DNA of 64,000 bases from VAZQ01 sp963835165 (lineage in GTDB: Bacteria; Pseudomonadota; Alphaproteobacteria; Rhizobiales; Xanthobacteraceae), in NCBI GenBank assembly GCA_963835165.1, contig CAWIGD010000044.1, positions 1 to 64,000 of the forward strand, given 5' to 3'. Under the pieces are notes generated by a model. It worked only from the letters and a program-made list of their open reading frames with translations, had not been told where the DNA came from and did no database searches. The translations under genes and the position numbers were made by a program. This document shows, piece after piece, positions 48,024-57,260 of this stretch; the stretch's first letter is position 1, and the number at the start of each line of letters is the position of its first letter.

Positions 48024-48666
48024 ATCCGATCAGGTTGAACCTGGTCAACGTCACTTGCGGGCTGATGCGCGCGGCGGTCGCGAGGTGCCACGCGGTATAG
48101 AGCTCGGGAAACACGTCGTCGGCGGACATGCCATCGACCGGGACGATGACCTTGAACCCGCGCAGCGCGGCGGCGCCGGCGGTGTGCAGCACCGAGGTCT
48201 GGGCCTGCGTGCCCATCGCGACTACCGTCTTGATGCCCTTGTCCTTGAGGGTCTTCTCGAGATCGCTGCCGATGAACTTGTCCGGCCCCAGCGGCGGCAG
48301 CACCGTTTCTCCCGCCGCGGGCGTGAGCTCCTTGAGAATGTCGGCGGGCACCGAGCCCGGCACCGCGACGCTGTAGATGATGAGCGCGCCCTTGGCGCGC
48401 GCCTGCGTCACCAGATCGCGCACTTTCGCCACCGAGTCGGCGCAGCGCTGCCGGCGCTCCTTGGTGCAGGTCTGGTTGGTGAAATCCATCACCAGCAGGG
48501 CGGTCTCGTTGGGAACGATGGTCGCGGGCTTGAGCGTGGGCGGGGTCGGCAGCTTGGCGGACGTCCATTCCTCGATCACGGTCTGCGCCCGCGCGCCGGC
48601 GCCCGGAGGTGCAACCAGGCCCGCGGCCGTGACCGCGCCGATCAGAATTCGCTGCAGCACCGTCAT
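48019..48666 (-). CDS. Exported isochorismatase-like (cysteine hydrolase) protein lacking the catalytic Cys
   Basis: 215 residues from ATG 48666 (GGGGGAGGA upstream), with a signal peptide (LQRILIGAVTAAGLVAPPGAGARA). The fold is isochorismatase/nicotinamidase-like: ETALLVMDFTNQTC has the usual Asp, and the second-to-last strand is VAMGTQAQTSVLHTAGAAAL. At the position where active cysteine hydrolases have Cys (T-x-x-C-V), this protein has Ser. Export of this fold is also unusual. It may be a non-hydrolytic binder or use a different mechanism. Its stop codon comes from a CTAG-containing repeat. Confidence 0.8.
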   Translation of the reverse strand: MTVLQRILIGAVTAAGLVAPPGAGARAQTVIEEWTSAKLPTPPTLKPATIVPNETALLVMDFTNQTCTKERRQRCADSVAKVRDLVTQARAKGALIIYSVAVPGSVPADILKELTPAAGETVLPPLGPDKFIGSDLEKTLKDKGIKTVVAMGTQAQTSVLHTAGAAALRGFKVIVPVDGMSADDVFPELYTAWHLATAARISPQVTLTRFNLIGF

Positions 48667-48809
48667 GTTCGATCCTCCCCCGCGATGGATTGATGGATTA
48701 TTATTATGCGGCGGCAGGCTAACAGCACTGGCCGCAGGGGCAAAGACCGTGCAGGCTTGCGCTCCGCGGCCCGGATGGACAACTCTGTTGGGTTTGAACG
48801 GAGGATTCA

Positions 48810-49886
48810 TTGTCCCAGGACGTCCCGATCGGCGCGACGCAGGTGAGCCTCGCTCAGCTCAACGAGCGCTCGCGCGACATTTTCCGCCAGATCGTGGAGA
48901 GCTACCTCGCCACCGGGGAGCCGGTGGGATCGCGCAACATCTCGCGCCTGATCACGACGCCGCTGTCGCCAGCCTCGGTGCGCAACGTGATGTCGGACCT
49001 GGAGCAACTCGGTCTCGTCTATGCGCCGCACACATCGGCCGGCCGGCTGCCGACCGAGACCGGCCTGCGCTTCTTCGTCGATGCGCTGATGGAGATCGGC
49101 GATCTCGGCGAAGCCGACCGGCGCGAAATGGAGGCCAAGGTCGCCACCGCCGGCAAATCCATGGAAGGGGTGCTGAACGAAGCCTCCGTGATGCTATCCG
49201 GGCTCACGCGCGCGGCCGGCGTGGTGCTGGCGGCCAAATCCAACGTGCGCCTCAAGCACATCGAATTCGTGCGGCTCGAACCCCAGCGTGCGCTGGTCGT
49301 TCTGGTGGCGGACGATGGGCAGGTCGAGAACCGCATCATCAGCGTGCCCGCCGGACTGCCGGTGTCGTCGCTCACCGAGGCTTCCAACTTCCTCAACGCC
49401 CATGTGCGCGGCCGCACGCTGGCCGAGGCCAAGACCGAACTGGAGAAAGCGCTCGCCGCCGGACAGGCGGAGGTCGACCAGCTCACCCAGAAAATCGTCG
49501 CCGCCGGCCTTGCGAGCTGGTCGGGCGGGGAAAGCGACGAGCGCAAGCTGATCGTGCGCGGCGCGGCTCACCTGCTCGACGACCTCAAGGCGCTCGAGGA
49601 TCTCGAGCGCGTGCGGCTGCTGTTCGACGATCTCGAGACCAAGCGCGGCCTGGTCGACCTGCTGGGCCGCGCCGAGCACGCCGAAGGCGCCCGCATTTTC
49701 ATCGGCTCCGAGAACAAGCTGTTCTCGCTCTCGGGTTCGTCCACGATCGTCGCGCCCTACCGCGACGGCGCCGGCCGGATCGTCGGTGTGATCGGCGTGA
49801 TCGGTCCCACCCGGCTCAACTATGCCCGCGTCATCCCGATGGTCGATTACACCGCAAAAGTGGTGAGCAAGCTCATCGGGGGATGA
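48810..49886 (+). CDS. hrcA: Heat-inducible transcription repressor HrcA
   Basis: 358 residues; start TTG at 48810 with GGAGG six to ten bases upstream. The winged-helix N-terminus shows LNERSRDIFRQIVESYLATGEPVGSRNISR and LSPASVRNVMSDLEQLGLVYAPHTSAGRLPT. The GAF-like and dimerisation parts follow, ending GVIGPTRLNYARVIPMVDYTAKVVSKLI. HrcA represses chaperonin genes by binding CIRCE (TTAGCACTC-N9-GAGTGCTAA). No CIRCE was found in this window, so its targets, probably groESL, lie elsewhere. grpE follows. Confidence 0.97.
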   Translation: MSQDVPIGATQVSLAQLNERSRDIFRQIVESYLATGEPVGSRNISRLITTPLSPASVRNVMSDLEQLGLVYAPHTSAGRLPTETGLRFFVDALMEIGDLGEADRREMEAKVATAGKSMEGVLNEASVMLSGLTRAAGVVLAAKSNVRLKHIEFVRLEPQRALVVLVADDGQVENRIISVPAGLPVSSLTEASNFLNAHVRGRTLAEAKTELEKALAAGQAEVDQLTQKIVAAGLASWSGGESDERKLIVRGAAHLLDDLKALEDLERVRLLFDDLETKRGLVDLLGRAEHAEGARIFIGSENKLFSLSGSSTIVAPYRDGAGRIVGVIGVIGPTRLNYARVIPMVDYTAKVVSKLIGG

Positions 49887-49913
49887 TGTTGCCGCCTCCG
49901 TCACGCATTGCGG

Positions 49914-49942
49914 CTTGATTTTTGGTTGCTTAACCCTGATAT
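49914..49942 (+). promoter_or_regulatory. Candidate sigma-32 promoter for grpE
   Basis: CTTG at 49914-49917, a 17-base spacer, then CCTGATAT (49935-49942), an imperfect match to the alphaproteobacterial heat-shock -10 (CYTATNT). About 35 bases before the grpE ATG. Weaker than the dnaK promoter. Confidence 0.4.
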
Positions 49943-49977
49943 CCGGGGCGAATTCAATCGCAAGTGGGAACAATGTG

Positions 49978-50598
49978 ATGACGGATACGAATGCCCGCCC
50001 ATCCGTCGATGCGGGCGCCGAGCCCGAGGACCGGGAGACCTCTTCGCAGGCTCCCGAGGCCAAGACGATCGACCCCAACGACTACGCCAGCGTTGCCGCC
50101 GAGTACAAGGACAAGCTCCTGCGCGTGCTCGCTGAAATGGAGAATCTGCGCCGGCGGACCGATCGCGAGATCGCCGATGCCCGCGTCTACGGCATCTCCA
50201 ACTTCGCGCGCGACATCGTGGCCGTTTCCGACAACATGGCTCGCGCGCTCGGGGCATTCGACGCCAAGCAGCGGGAGCAAGCCGACGCCGGAACCAGTGC
50301 GCTGCTCGAAGGCGTCGAGCTCACCGAGCGCGAGCTCGCCAAGGTGCTGGAGAAGCACGGGGTGAAAAAGTTCGAGCCGCTGGGGGAGAAGTTCGATCCC
50401 AACCTGCATCAGGCGATGTACGAGATTCCCGATGCCTCGCGGCCCGCGGGCAGCGTCGCCCAGGTGGTGCAGCCCGGCTACATGATCGGCGACCGCGTGT
50501 TGCGGCCGGCGCTCGTCGGGGTGGCGAAAGGCGGACCGAAGCCCGCGGCCGAGCCGCCCGCGAACGACAATGGCGGGACCTCCTCCCGCAATCCGTAG
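49978..50598 (+). CDS. grpE: Nucleotide exchange factor GrpE
   Basis: 206-residue exchange factor for DnaK. ATG at 49978; an upstream in-frame TTG is unlikely. The N-terminal acidic tail leads into a long coiled-coil helix (YKDKLLRVLAEMENLRRRTDREIADARVYGISNFARDIV), then the beta-wing domain with GVKKFEPLGEKFDPNLHQAM and GYMIGDRVLRPALVGVAK. Its partners dnaK and dnaJ are 4.5 kb downstream. Follows hrcA on the same strand with its own probable promoter. Confidence 0.96.
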   Translation: MTDTNARPSVDAGAEPEDRETSSQAPEAKTIDPNDYASVAAEYKDKLLRVLAEMENLRRRTDREIADARVYGISNFARDIVAVSDNMARALGAFDAKQREQADAGTSALLEGVELTERELAKVLEKHGVKKFEPLGEKFDPNLHQAMYEIPDASRPAGSVAQVVQPGYMIGDRVLRPALVGVAKGGPKPAAEPPANDNGGTSSRNP

Positions 50599-50670
50599 CG
50601 CCAGCGCCAATTCGACCAAGCTCGAATGACTAGCTACTCATAAATCGCGATTGTTCGGCAATCGCTGGCT

Positions 50671-50712
50671 GATGTCCGCTTTGCCCCCGAAAGCGGCCAA
50701 ATAGCGGACATC
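50671..50712. repeat. GATGTCCGCT/AGCGGACATC inverted repeat
   Basis: Perfect 10-bp arms (50671-50680 and 50703-50712) around a Pro/Lys-like GCCCCCGAAAGCGG loop. A related arrangement of TAGCGGAC/GTCCGCTA occurs at 51433-51469. Short repeats of this kind are scattered in Rhizobiales genomes. Confidence 0.65.
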
Positions 50713-50751
50713 GGTGGACGTCTCGAAAGTGCCACAAGCAGACTCATGCAT

Positions 50752-51126
50752 CTACGCCGCGACCGGCGCGCCCAGTGGATCAGGCCCGAATCTGTTCGGA
50801 CCGCGTGTTCCCTCAAAGCACCAAAAGACGATCAGCACGATGATGCCGATCAGCGGAATGAAGCTGAGCAGCCACCACCAGCCGCTTCGGTCCGTGTCGT
50901 GCAGCCTGCGTACTCCCATCGCGAGCGACGGTAGGAACGTGACCAAGCTCCAGATCGACGAGAACGGCATCACATTGCTCGACAATACTCCAAGATCGAC
51001 GATTGACGTGACGATGCTGACTAGAACGGTGAACAGGATCCAGTACCAGAATTCCGATCGCGACGCCCGGCCGGAGAAACCAACATAGTTGCGAAAGCCT
51101 GAACTAATCGCTTCAGAGAAAGTCAT
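50752..51126 (-). CDS. DUF805 membrane protein
   Basis: 124 residues from ATG 51126, with GGGAGG upstream. DUF805 signature: N-terminal FSEAISSGFRNYVGFSGRASRSEFWYWILF, then membrane segments at about 25-45, 52-70 and 83-105, with LAMGVRRLHDTDRSGWWWLLSFIPLIG. Family members are small inner-membrane proteins of unknown function (YhaH/YhaI type). It stands alone between grpE and the MetE-like gene, with its own small repeat-rich flanks. Confidence 0.9.
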   Translation of the reverse strand: MTFSEAISSGFRNYVGFSGRASRSEFWYWILFTVLVSIVTSIVDLGVLSSNVMPFSSIWSLVTFLPSLAMGVRRLHDTDRSGWWWLLSFIPLIGIIVLIVFWCFEGTRGPNRFGPDPLGAPVAA

Positions 51127-51652
51127 CGTCCTGCCTCCCGTCGTTGTGCTGTCGCGATGCAGCAGTCAATCGGTTTTCGGCCACGCTCCTGTGGCGCCGC
51201 CAAGCGCGTGATGAACTCGCGCCGCTTCCTGTCGAACATGGGCTCCCTCCTCTCAGGTAGGCGTCACCACTAAGGATCACCCGGCCGAGCGGTCAGTCTG
51301 ACCGACGATAGCACACTAGCCGCGGCAGGAGACTGCCGCGTTGCGGGATTTCGACCCAGCTTGGACCGCTTTAGCGAAACCACCCTTTGGCACATCGCGA
51401 TGCCGTAGAGTGGGCGCCGTCCACAGCATCATTAGCGGACATTCCGCGATGCCCAGGCCACGTCCGCTATTACCCCGAAAGCCGACATTGCCCGCGCGTT
51501 TATGAGTACACGCCCAGGCCCGTCATTCCCCGCGATGACGGCGTCCCTCCCTCGTTGCTCCGATCACGCTATGCTCGCCCGCGCCCGTCGTCGCCTGGAG
51601 CGCGCGTCGGTATCGCACGCGTGGGGCAGGCCCGCGGTGCGTGGAGGCAACG
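51127..51652. other. Intergenic spacer without a recognisable gene
   Basis: 526 bases between DUF805 and the MetE-like gene. It holds the inverted repeat TAGCGGAC/GTCCGCTA (51433-51469) and scattered pieces of common palindromes (CCCGTCATTCCCCGCGATGACG, about 51518-51541). Short open frames lack coding features. Confidence 0.6.
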
Positions 51653-52798
51653 ATGGTACGCAGCGCCGATCGCTTCTTGACGACCCACACCGGCAGCTTG
51701 CCGCGGCCCGACGACCTCATCCGCATGATGTACGCCAAGGAAGAGGGAGTGCCGATCGAGCGCGCGGCATTGGCGGCGCGGGTGCGCGCGGCGGTGGTCG
51801 AGGTGGTGAGGAAGCAGGCCGATGCCGGTATCGACATCGTCAATGACGGCGAGATGTCGAAGCCGAGCTATGCCACCTACGTGAAGGATCGGCTCGCCGG
51901 CTTCGGCGGCACCGGCAACACCTTCGTGTACCAGGATCTTGCGCAATTCCCCAATCTCGCCAAGCGGGTCTTTGGCGACCCGGGGCGCTCGCGCCGCAAG
52001 ACCCCGGCGTGCAACGCGCCCGTGCAGGTGCGCGATCCCGATGCCGCAACGACCGACGTCGGCAACCTCAAGGCGGCGCTTGCCGCAGTCAACGGGAACG
52101 AAGCCTTCCTGAGCGCGGCGTCGCCCGGCGTCGTCTCGCTGTTTTTCCGCAACGACTATTACCCGAGCCAGGAGGCGTACCTGTTCGCGATCGCCGACGC
52201 GATGCGCCAGGAATACGAGGCGGTCGCCAATGCCGGCATCGTGCTGCAGATCGATTGTCCCGATCTCGCCATGGGCCGCCACATTCAATACGCCGATCTC
52301 AGCCTCGAGGACTTCCGCAAACGCGCCGGCATGCACGTCGAAGCGCTCAACCACGCGCTCGCCAATATCGCACCGGAGCGGCTGCGCATGCATGTGTGCT
52401 GGGGCAACTACGAAGGCCCGCATCATTGCGACGTGGCGCTTGCGGATATCATCGACATCGTGTTCGCGGCGCGGCCGAGCGCGATCTCCTTCGAGGCCGC
52501 CAATCCGCGCCATGGTCACGAATGGACGCTGTTCGAGCGCGTCAAGCTGCCCGCCGGCAAGGTGCTCATCCCCGGCGTGATCGAATCCAAATCCAACTTC
52601 ATCGAGCACCCGGACTTGATCGCGCAACGCATCGGGCGTTACGCGCATCTCGTCGGCCGCGAGAACGTCATCGCCGGCAGCGATTGCGGCTATGGCACCT
52701 GGGTGGGACAGGCCGCGGTCGATCCCGACGTGGTCTGGGCGAAGCTCGCGGCGATGGCGGAAGGAGCGCGGATCGCGTCACGGCAGTTCTGGACGTAA
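51653..52798 (+). CDS. Cobalamin-independent methionine synthase (MetE C-terminal)-like protein
   Basis: 381 residues from ATG 51653 (GGAGG seven bases upstream). A single TIM barrel related to the C-terminal catalytic half of MetE: FLTTHTGSLPRPDDLI, QADAGIDIVNDGEMSKPSYA, VLQIDCPDLAMGR, HVCWGNYEGPHHCDV and the zinc-region Cys in IAGSDCGYGTW. His in HVCWGN, Glu in SFEAANPRH and Cys in SDCGYG match the metal ligands of the family. The N-terminal MetE half is absent, as in core methionine synthases and other epoxyalkane- or glutathione-type transferases of this superfamily, so the methyl donor is uncertain. Confidence 0.85.
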   Translation: MVRSADRFLTTHTGSLPRPDDLIRMMYAKEEGVPIERAALAARVRAAVVEVVRKQADAGIDIVNDGEMSKPSYATYVKDRLAGFGGTGNTFVYQDLAQFPNLAKRVFGDPGRSRRKTPACNAPVQVRDPDAATTDVGNLKAALAAVNGNEAFLSAASPGVVSLFFRNDYYPSQEAYLFAIADAMRQEYEAVANAGIVLQIDCPDLAMGRHIQYADLSLEDFRKRAGMHVEALNHALANIAPERLRMHVCWGNYEGPHHCDVALADIIDIVFAARPSAISFEAANPRHGHEWTLFERVKLPAGKVLIPGVIESKSNFIEHPDLIAQRIGRYAHLVGRENVIAGSDCGYGTWVGQAAVDPDVVWAKLAAMAEGARIASRQFWT

Positions 52799-52851
52799 CC
52801 GCCCTTTTATTCGGTGACTGCGGTCCCGGATGTCGCGGCGCTTCGCTGCTG

Positions 52852-53805
52852 TCACCGCGCCTCGATCCCATCGCGCACGGAGCGAAAGCGCGGATAGGCA
52901 TCCTTCCAGGCATCGGCGCGCGCAATCCCGACGATCTGCAGATAGCCGCTGCCGCCGAAGCGCAGCCATTGCACCACCGTCAGCGCGGACGTGCCTGCCG
53001 CGTCCTTGGCGTCGGCGATGATCTGGTGGCCCTGCTGGCCGCCCATGCGCAACGGCTCGGAGGTGGTGACGCGGATCTCCCGCATGTTCGGCAGTGTGGC
53101 GAAGACCTCGCGCGCGAACGCATCGCGGTCGGTAGTCTGCGCCGGGGCTCCGGGGGCGATGGCAGCGAAGATGTGCGGCTCGTTGGTGCTGTCCGGCATA
53201 CCAGGTGCGCCCGCGGGCGCGTCGCTCAGCATCACGGCACGGCCGGGGATCACGCCTGCGATCCGAAAGCCGGAGAATTCACCCACCTTGAACGGCAACA
53301 GCCCGAGCTGCTCGTCGACCGGAACCGTGGCGCGAAACACCAGCGTGGCCAGCGATGCGCGGATCGCCGCGTCGGGATAGGCCGCGGCGGCCGCTTCCGG
53401 CACCTGCACGGTGACGAACCCGGTCAGGCTGGGCGAGGAGGCCACCAGAATCCATTTGCGGATTTTCGTATTATCGACCTCCTGCCGGCCCACGACCAGG
53501 AAGGCCTTGCCGCTGGGGAGCGGCAGCGCTTCACGCGATTCCATCGTCACGCCCTGGCGCTTGAGCGCATCGGCGGTGACGGAGGCATCGAGGTCGGCGT
53601 AAGCCTGCGGCGGCAGCGCCACCATCATGATTGCGACGCTGTTGTTGAGATCCTCGTAGCCGAAGAACGTCTTGCTCGGCACCACTCCAGCCGGGGGCGC
53701 GAGGCCGATCCGGGAGCCGGGCGGGTAACTGAGCTCGGCGGCGGGTGCAGGCAAAGTGCCAAGCGCGAGCATGAACAGGACGAGAAGCCAGCGGAATGAT
53801 GCCAT
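52852..53805 (-). CDS. Exported protein of unknown function
   Basis: 317 residues from ATG 53805. It has a signal peptide (FRWLLVLFMLALGTLPAPAA) and mature start AELSYPPGSRIGLAPPAGVVPS. The body alternates strands and Gly/Ala turns with no known catalytic motif; conserved-looking pieces are FFGYEDLNNSVAIMMVALP and PLRMGGQQGHQIIADAKDAAGT. Homologues of this length and layout are common in Bradyrhizobium relatives as hypothetical proteins. Probably periplasmic. Convergent with the MetE-like gene, 53 bases apart. Confidence 0.72.
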   Translation of the reverse strand: MASFRWLLVLFMLALGTLPAPAAELSYPPGSRIGLAPPAGVVPSKTFFGYEDLNNSVAIMMVALPPQAYADLDASVTADALKRQGVTMESREALPLPSGKAFLVVGRQEVDNTKIRKWILVASSPSLTGFVTVQVPEAAAAAYPDAAIRASLATLVFRATVPVDEQLGLLPFKVGEFSGFRIAGVIPGRAVMLSDAPAGAPGMPDSTNEPHIFAAIAPGAPAQTTDRDAFAREVFATLPNMREIRVTTSEPLRMGGQQGHQIIADAKDAAGTSALTVVQWLRFGGSGYLQIVGIARADAWKDAYPRFRSVRDGIEAR

Positions 53806-53984
53806 GCGGCGATACTACCGCGATTGAACGGCGGAGGAAAAGGCCGGCGCCGCGTGCGCCGTTCGCAAAGACGTGATGCGATCAGGCGTCGGCTCTCGAT
53901 GGCGCGCCATTGGCGATCACGGGTTCAGGGGACTAAAGCGGTTCCCGTTCGCACGGACTGAGGACGCTGCCACAGTCTCTGCTC

Positions 53985-54140
53985 CGTCATTGCCGGGCTT
54001 GGCACCGCAAGTCGGGTTCACCCGACTTGCGGCTCGCAGGAATGCGGGACTCGGGCAGGCCCGAGTTCCGGTGCAATCCATCTTCTTCGCAAAACGCGTC
54101 TTGCGAAGCGGATGGACCCGCGGGTCAAGCCCGCGGGTGA
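53985..54140. repeat. Nested intergenic palindrome mosaic
   Basis: An outer repeat of the widespread type (CGTCATTGCCGGGCTTG ... CAATCCATCTTCTTCGCAAA ... CCCGCGGGTGACG) is split by two palindromes, CCGCAAGTCGGG/CCCGACTTGCGG (54005-54032) and GGACTCGGGC/GCCCGAGTTCC (54047-54069). Two further hairpins follow, CTTCGCAA/TTGCGAAG (54084-54108) and ACCCGCGGG/CCCGCGGGT (54116-54138). The block fills most of the 444-base gap before alkB; no gene is seen in it. Confidence 0.7.
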
Positions 54141-54182
54141 CGCCAGAGAATGGGTAAGCGCTGAGCCAATGCGAACGGGAAC

Positions 54183-54253
54183 AGTGGTGCGATTCCGAAG
54201 TTCGCCGGCGCCAGCGGCTCGTTACGACGCGGACTTCGCGTTCGGGGCACTAG
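54183..54253. repeat. CTAG-family palindrome, type A (divergent copy)
   Basis: AGTGGTGCGATTCCGAAGTT CG on the left and CGCGGACTTCGCG...GGGGCACTAG on the right. The terminal CTAG (54249-54252) contains the TAG stop of alkB. Confidence 0.7.
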
Positions 54254-54879
54254 CTGCCATCCGTCGGGACGGTGACCCGTCGCAGCGTGAGATTGATGCG
54301 CCCGCCTTCCGGCAACAGGGTCGAGGTCCCGGGGATGATGCGGTCGACGCCGTGGAAGGCTAATCGCGCCTCGCCGGCGAGCACCACGGCGTCCCCGGAG
54401 GCAAGGCGCAGACTGCGGGTCGGGTCGCTGCGCTTGGTGCCTCCGATCCGGAACAGACAGGTATCGCCGAGCGAAAGCGAGACCACCGGTGCCCCCAGAT
54501 CGCGCTCGTCCCGATCCTGATGCAGGCCCATCTTCGCCGCCGGTCCGTAGTAGTTGACGAGGCAACTCTCGGGCGCGTGGGGATAGCGCGCGAGCGCCTT
54601 CCAGGCCTCGACCACGAGGCCGGGCATCGCCGGCCACGGCTGTCCCGTTTCCGGATGGAGGGCCTGATAACGGTAGCCGGCTTCGTCGGTGACCCAGCCG
54701 AGCGGCCCGCAATTGGTCATGCGCACCGACAGCGGCTTTCCACTTTTCGGCATCCGCGGGGTGTAGGCGGGTGCCGCCGCCAGCACTGAACGCAGGGCGC
54801 TCAGCAGCGCCTCCTGGGCGGGCCGATCGAGATAGCCCGGCACGAAGCGGAAGCCGGAATGCGGGGGTGGGACGGTCAT
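54250..54879 (-). CDS. alkB: AlkB-type DNA repair dioxygenase
   Basis: Fe(II)/2-oxoglutarate oxygenase that removes alkyl groups from DNA bases by oxidation. 209 residues. The iron motif HxD lies in KMGLHQDRDERDLGAPVVS and the distal His in RLAFHGVDRI; the 2-oxoglutarate Arg motif is RINLTLRRV. Also typical: KPLSVRMTNCGPLGWVTDEAGYRY and CLVNYYGPAAKMG. The stop codon is supplied by the adjacent palindrome, so a few original C-terminal residues may be missing. Confidence 0.93.
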   Translation of the reverse strand: MTVPPPHSGFRFVPGYLDRPAQEALLSALRSVLAAAPAYTPRMPKSGKPLSVRMTNCGPLGWVTDEAGYRYQALHPETGQPWPAMPGLVVEAWKALARYPHAPESCLVNYYGPAAKMGLHQDRDERDLGAPVVSLSLGDTCLFRIGGTKRSDPTRSLRLASGDAVVLAGEARLAFHGVDRIIPGTSTLLPEGGRINLTLRRVTVPTDGS

Positions 54880-54966
54880 TGCGCTATCGCCGATGATTGA
54901 TGTCCGTTATCAGATGGGTTTGCGGCGCGGGTTGGCGGGGTGGCTCGCGAATCCGTGATCATATGT

Positions 54967-54994
54967 CTTGCGGCCCAAACCCGCCCTCCTATAT
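54967..54994 (+). promoter_or_regulatory. Sigma-32 (RpoH) promoter for dnaK
   Basis: CTTG (54967-54970), a 17-base spacer, CCTATAT (54988-54994): a full match to the alphaproteobacterial heat-shock consensus CTTG-N17/18-CYTATNT. It is about 135 bases upstream of the dnaK ATG. No CIRCE operator is present. Confidence 0.75.
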
Positions 54995-55131
54995 GAGCCA
55001 AGACGCCGCAGGGGGCGGCATCGATGTGTAGTTAGGGGGTCGGAGAAGGGACCCGCGGGCCTCGCGGAATCTCCCGCTCGGGTGCCGATAAGGGCCCGAC
55101 CGACCTGCCGCAGAAGAGAGGAAGCGAGAAC

Positions 55132-57075
<1,944 letters not shown>

Positions 57076-57117
57076 CGCGGCGAGGCGCTCGCGATGCCTC
57101 CTGTCGATTGCAACCCA

Positions 57118-57143
57118 CACCCCCGGGGTCACAGCCGGGGGTG
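57118..57143. terminator. GC-rich hairpin after dnaK
   Basis: CACCCCCGG (57118-57126) pairs with CCGGGGGTG (57135-57143) over an 8-base loop, 43 bases after the dnaK stop. A TTTT in the following repeat (57149-57152) is close but not adjacent. It likely separates dnaK from dnaJ transcription. Confidence 0.5.
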
Positions 57144-57144
57144 C

Positions 57145-57198
57145 ATCTGTTTTGAAGCGCTAATCTGTTTTGAAGCGCCAATCTGTTTTGAAGCGCCA
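57145..57198. repeat. Three tandem 18-bp repeats before dnaJ
   Basis: Unit ATCTGTTTTGAAGCGCCA, at 57145-57162 (one mismatch, T for C), 57163-57180 and 57181-57198. The last unit ends on the A of an ATG (57198). The unit length is six codons. Confidence 0.9.
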
Positions 57199-57260
57199 TG
57201 AGTGACCAAGTAAGATCGGGCGACGACGCCGCGGCGGAAAAGACGGAGTGGGAAGCGGGC

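Noticed and set aside
53873..54157. Plus-strand open frame before alkB
   Set aside because: It is made of palindromic repeats; the translation is repeat sequence rather than protein.
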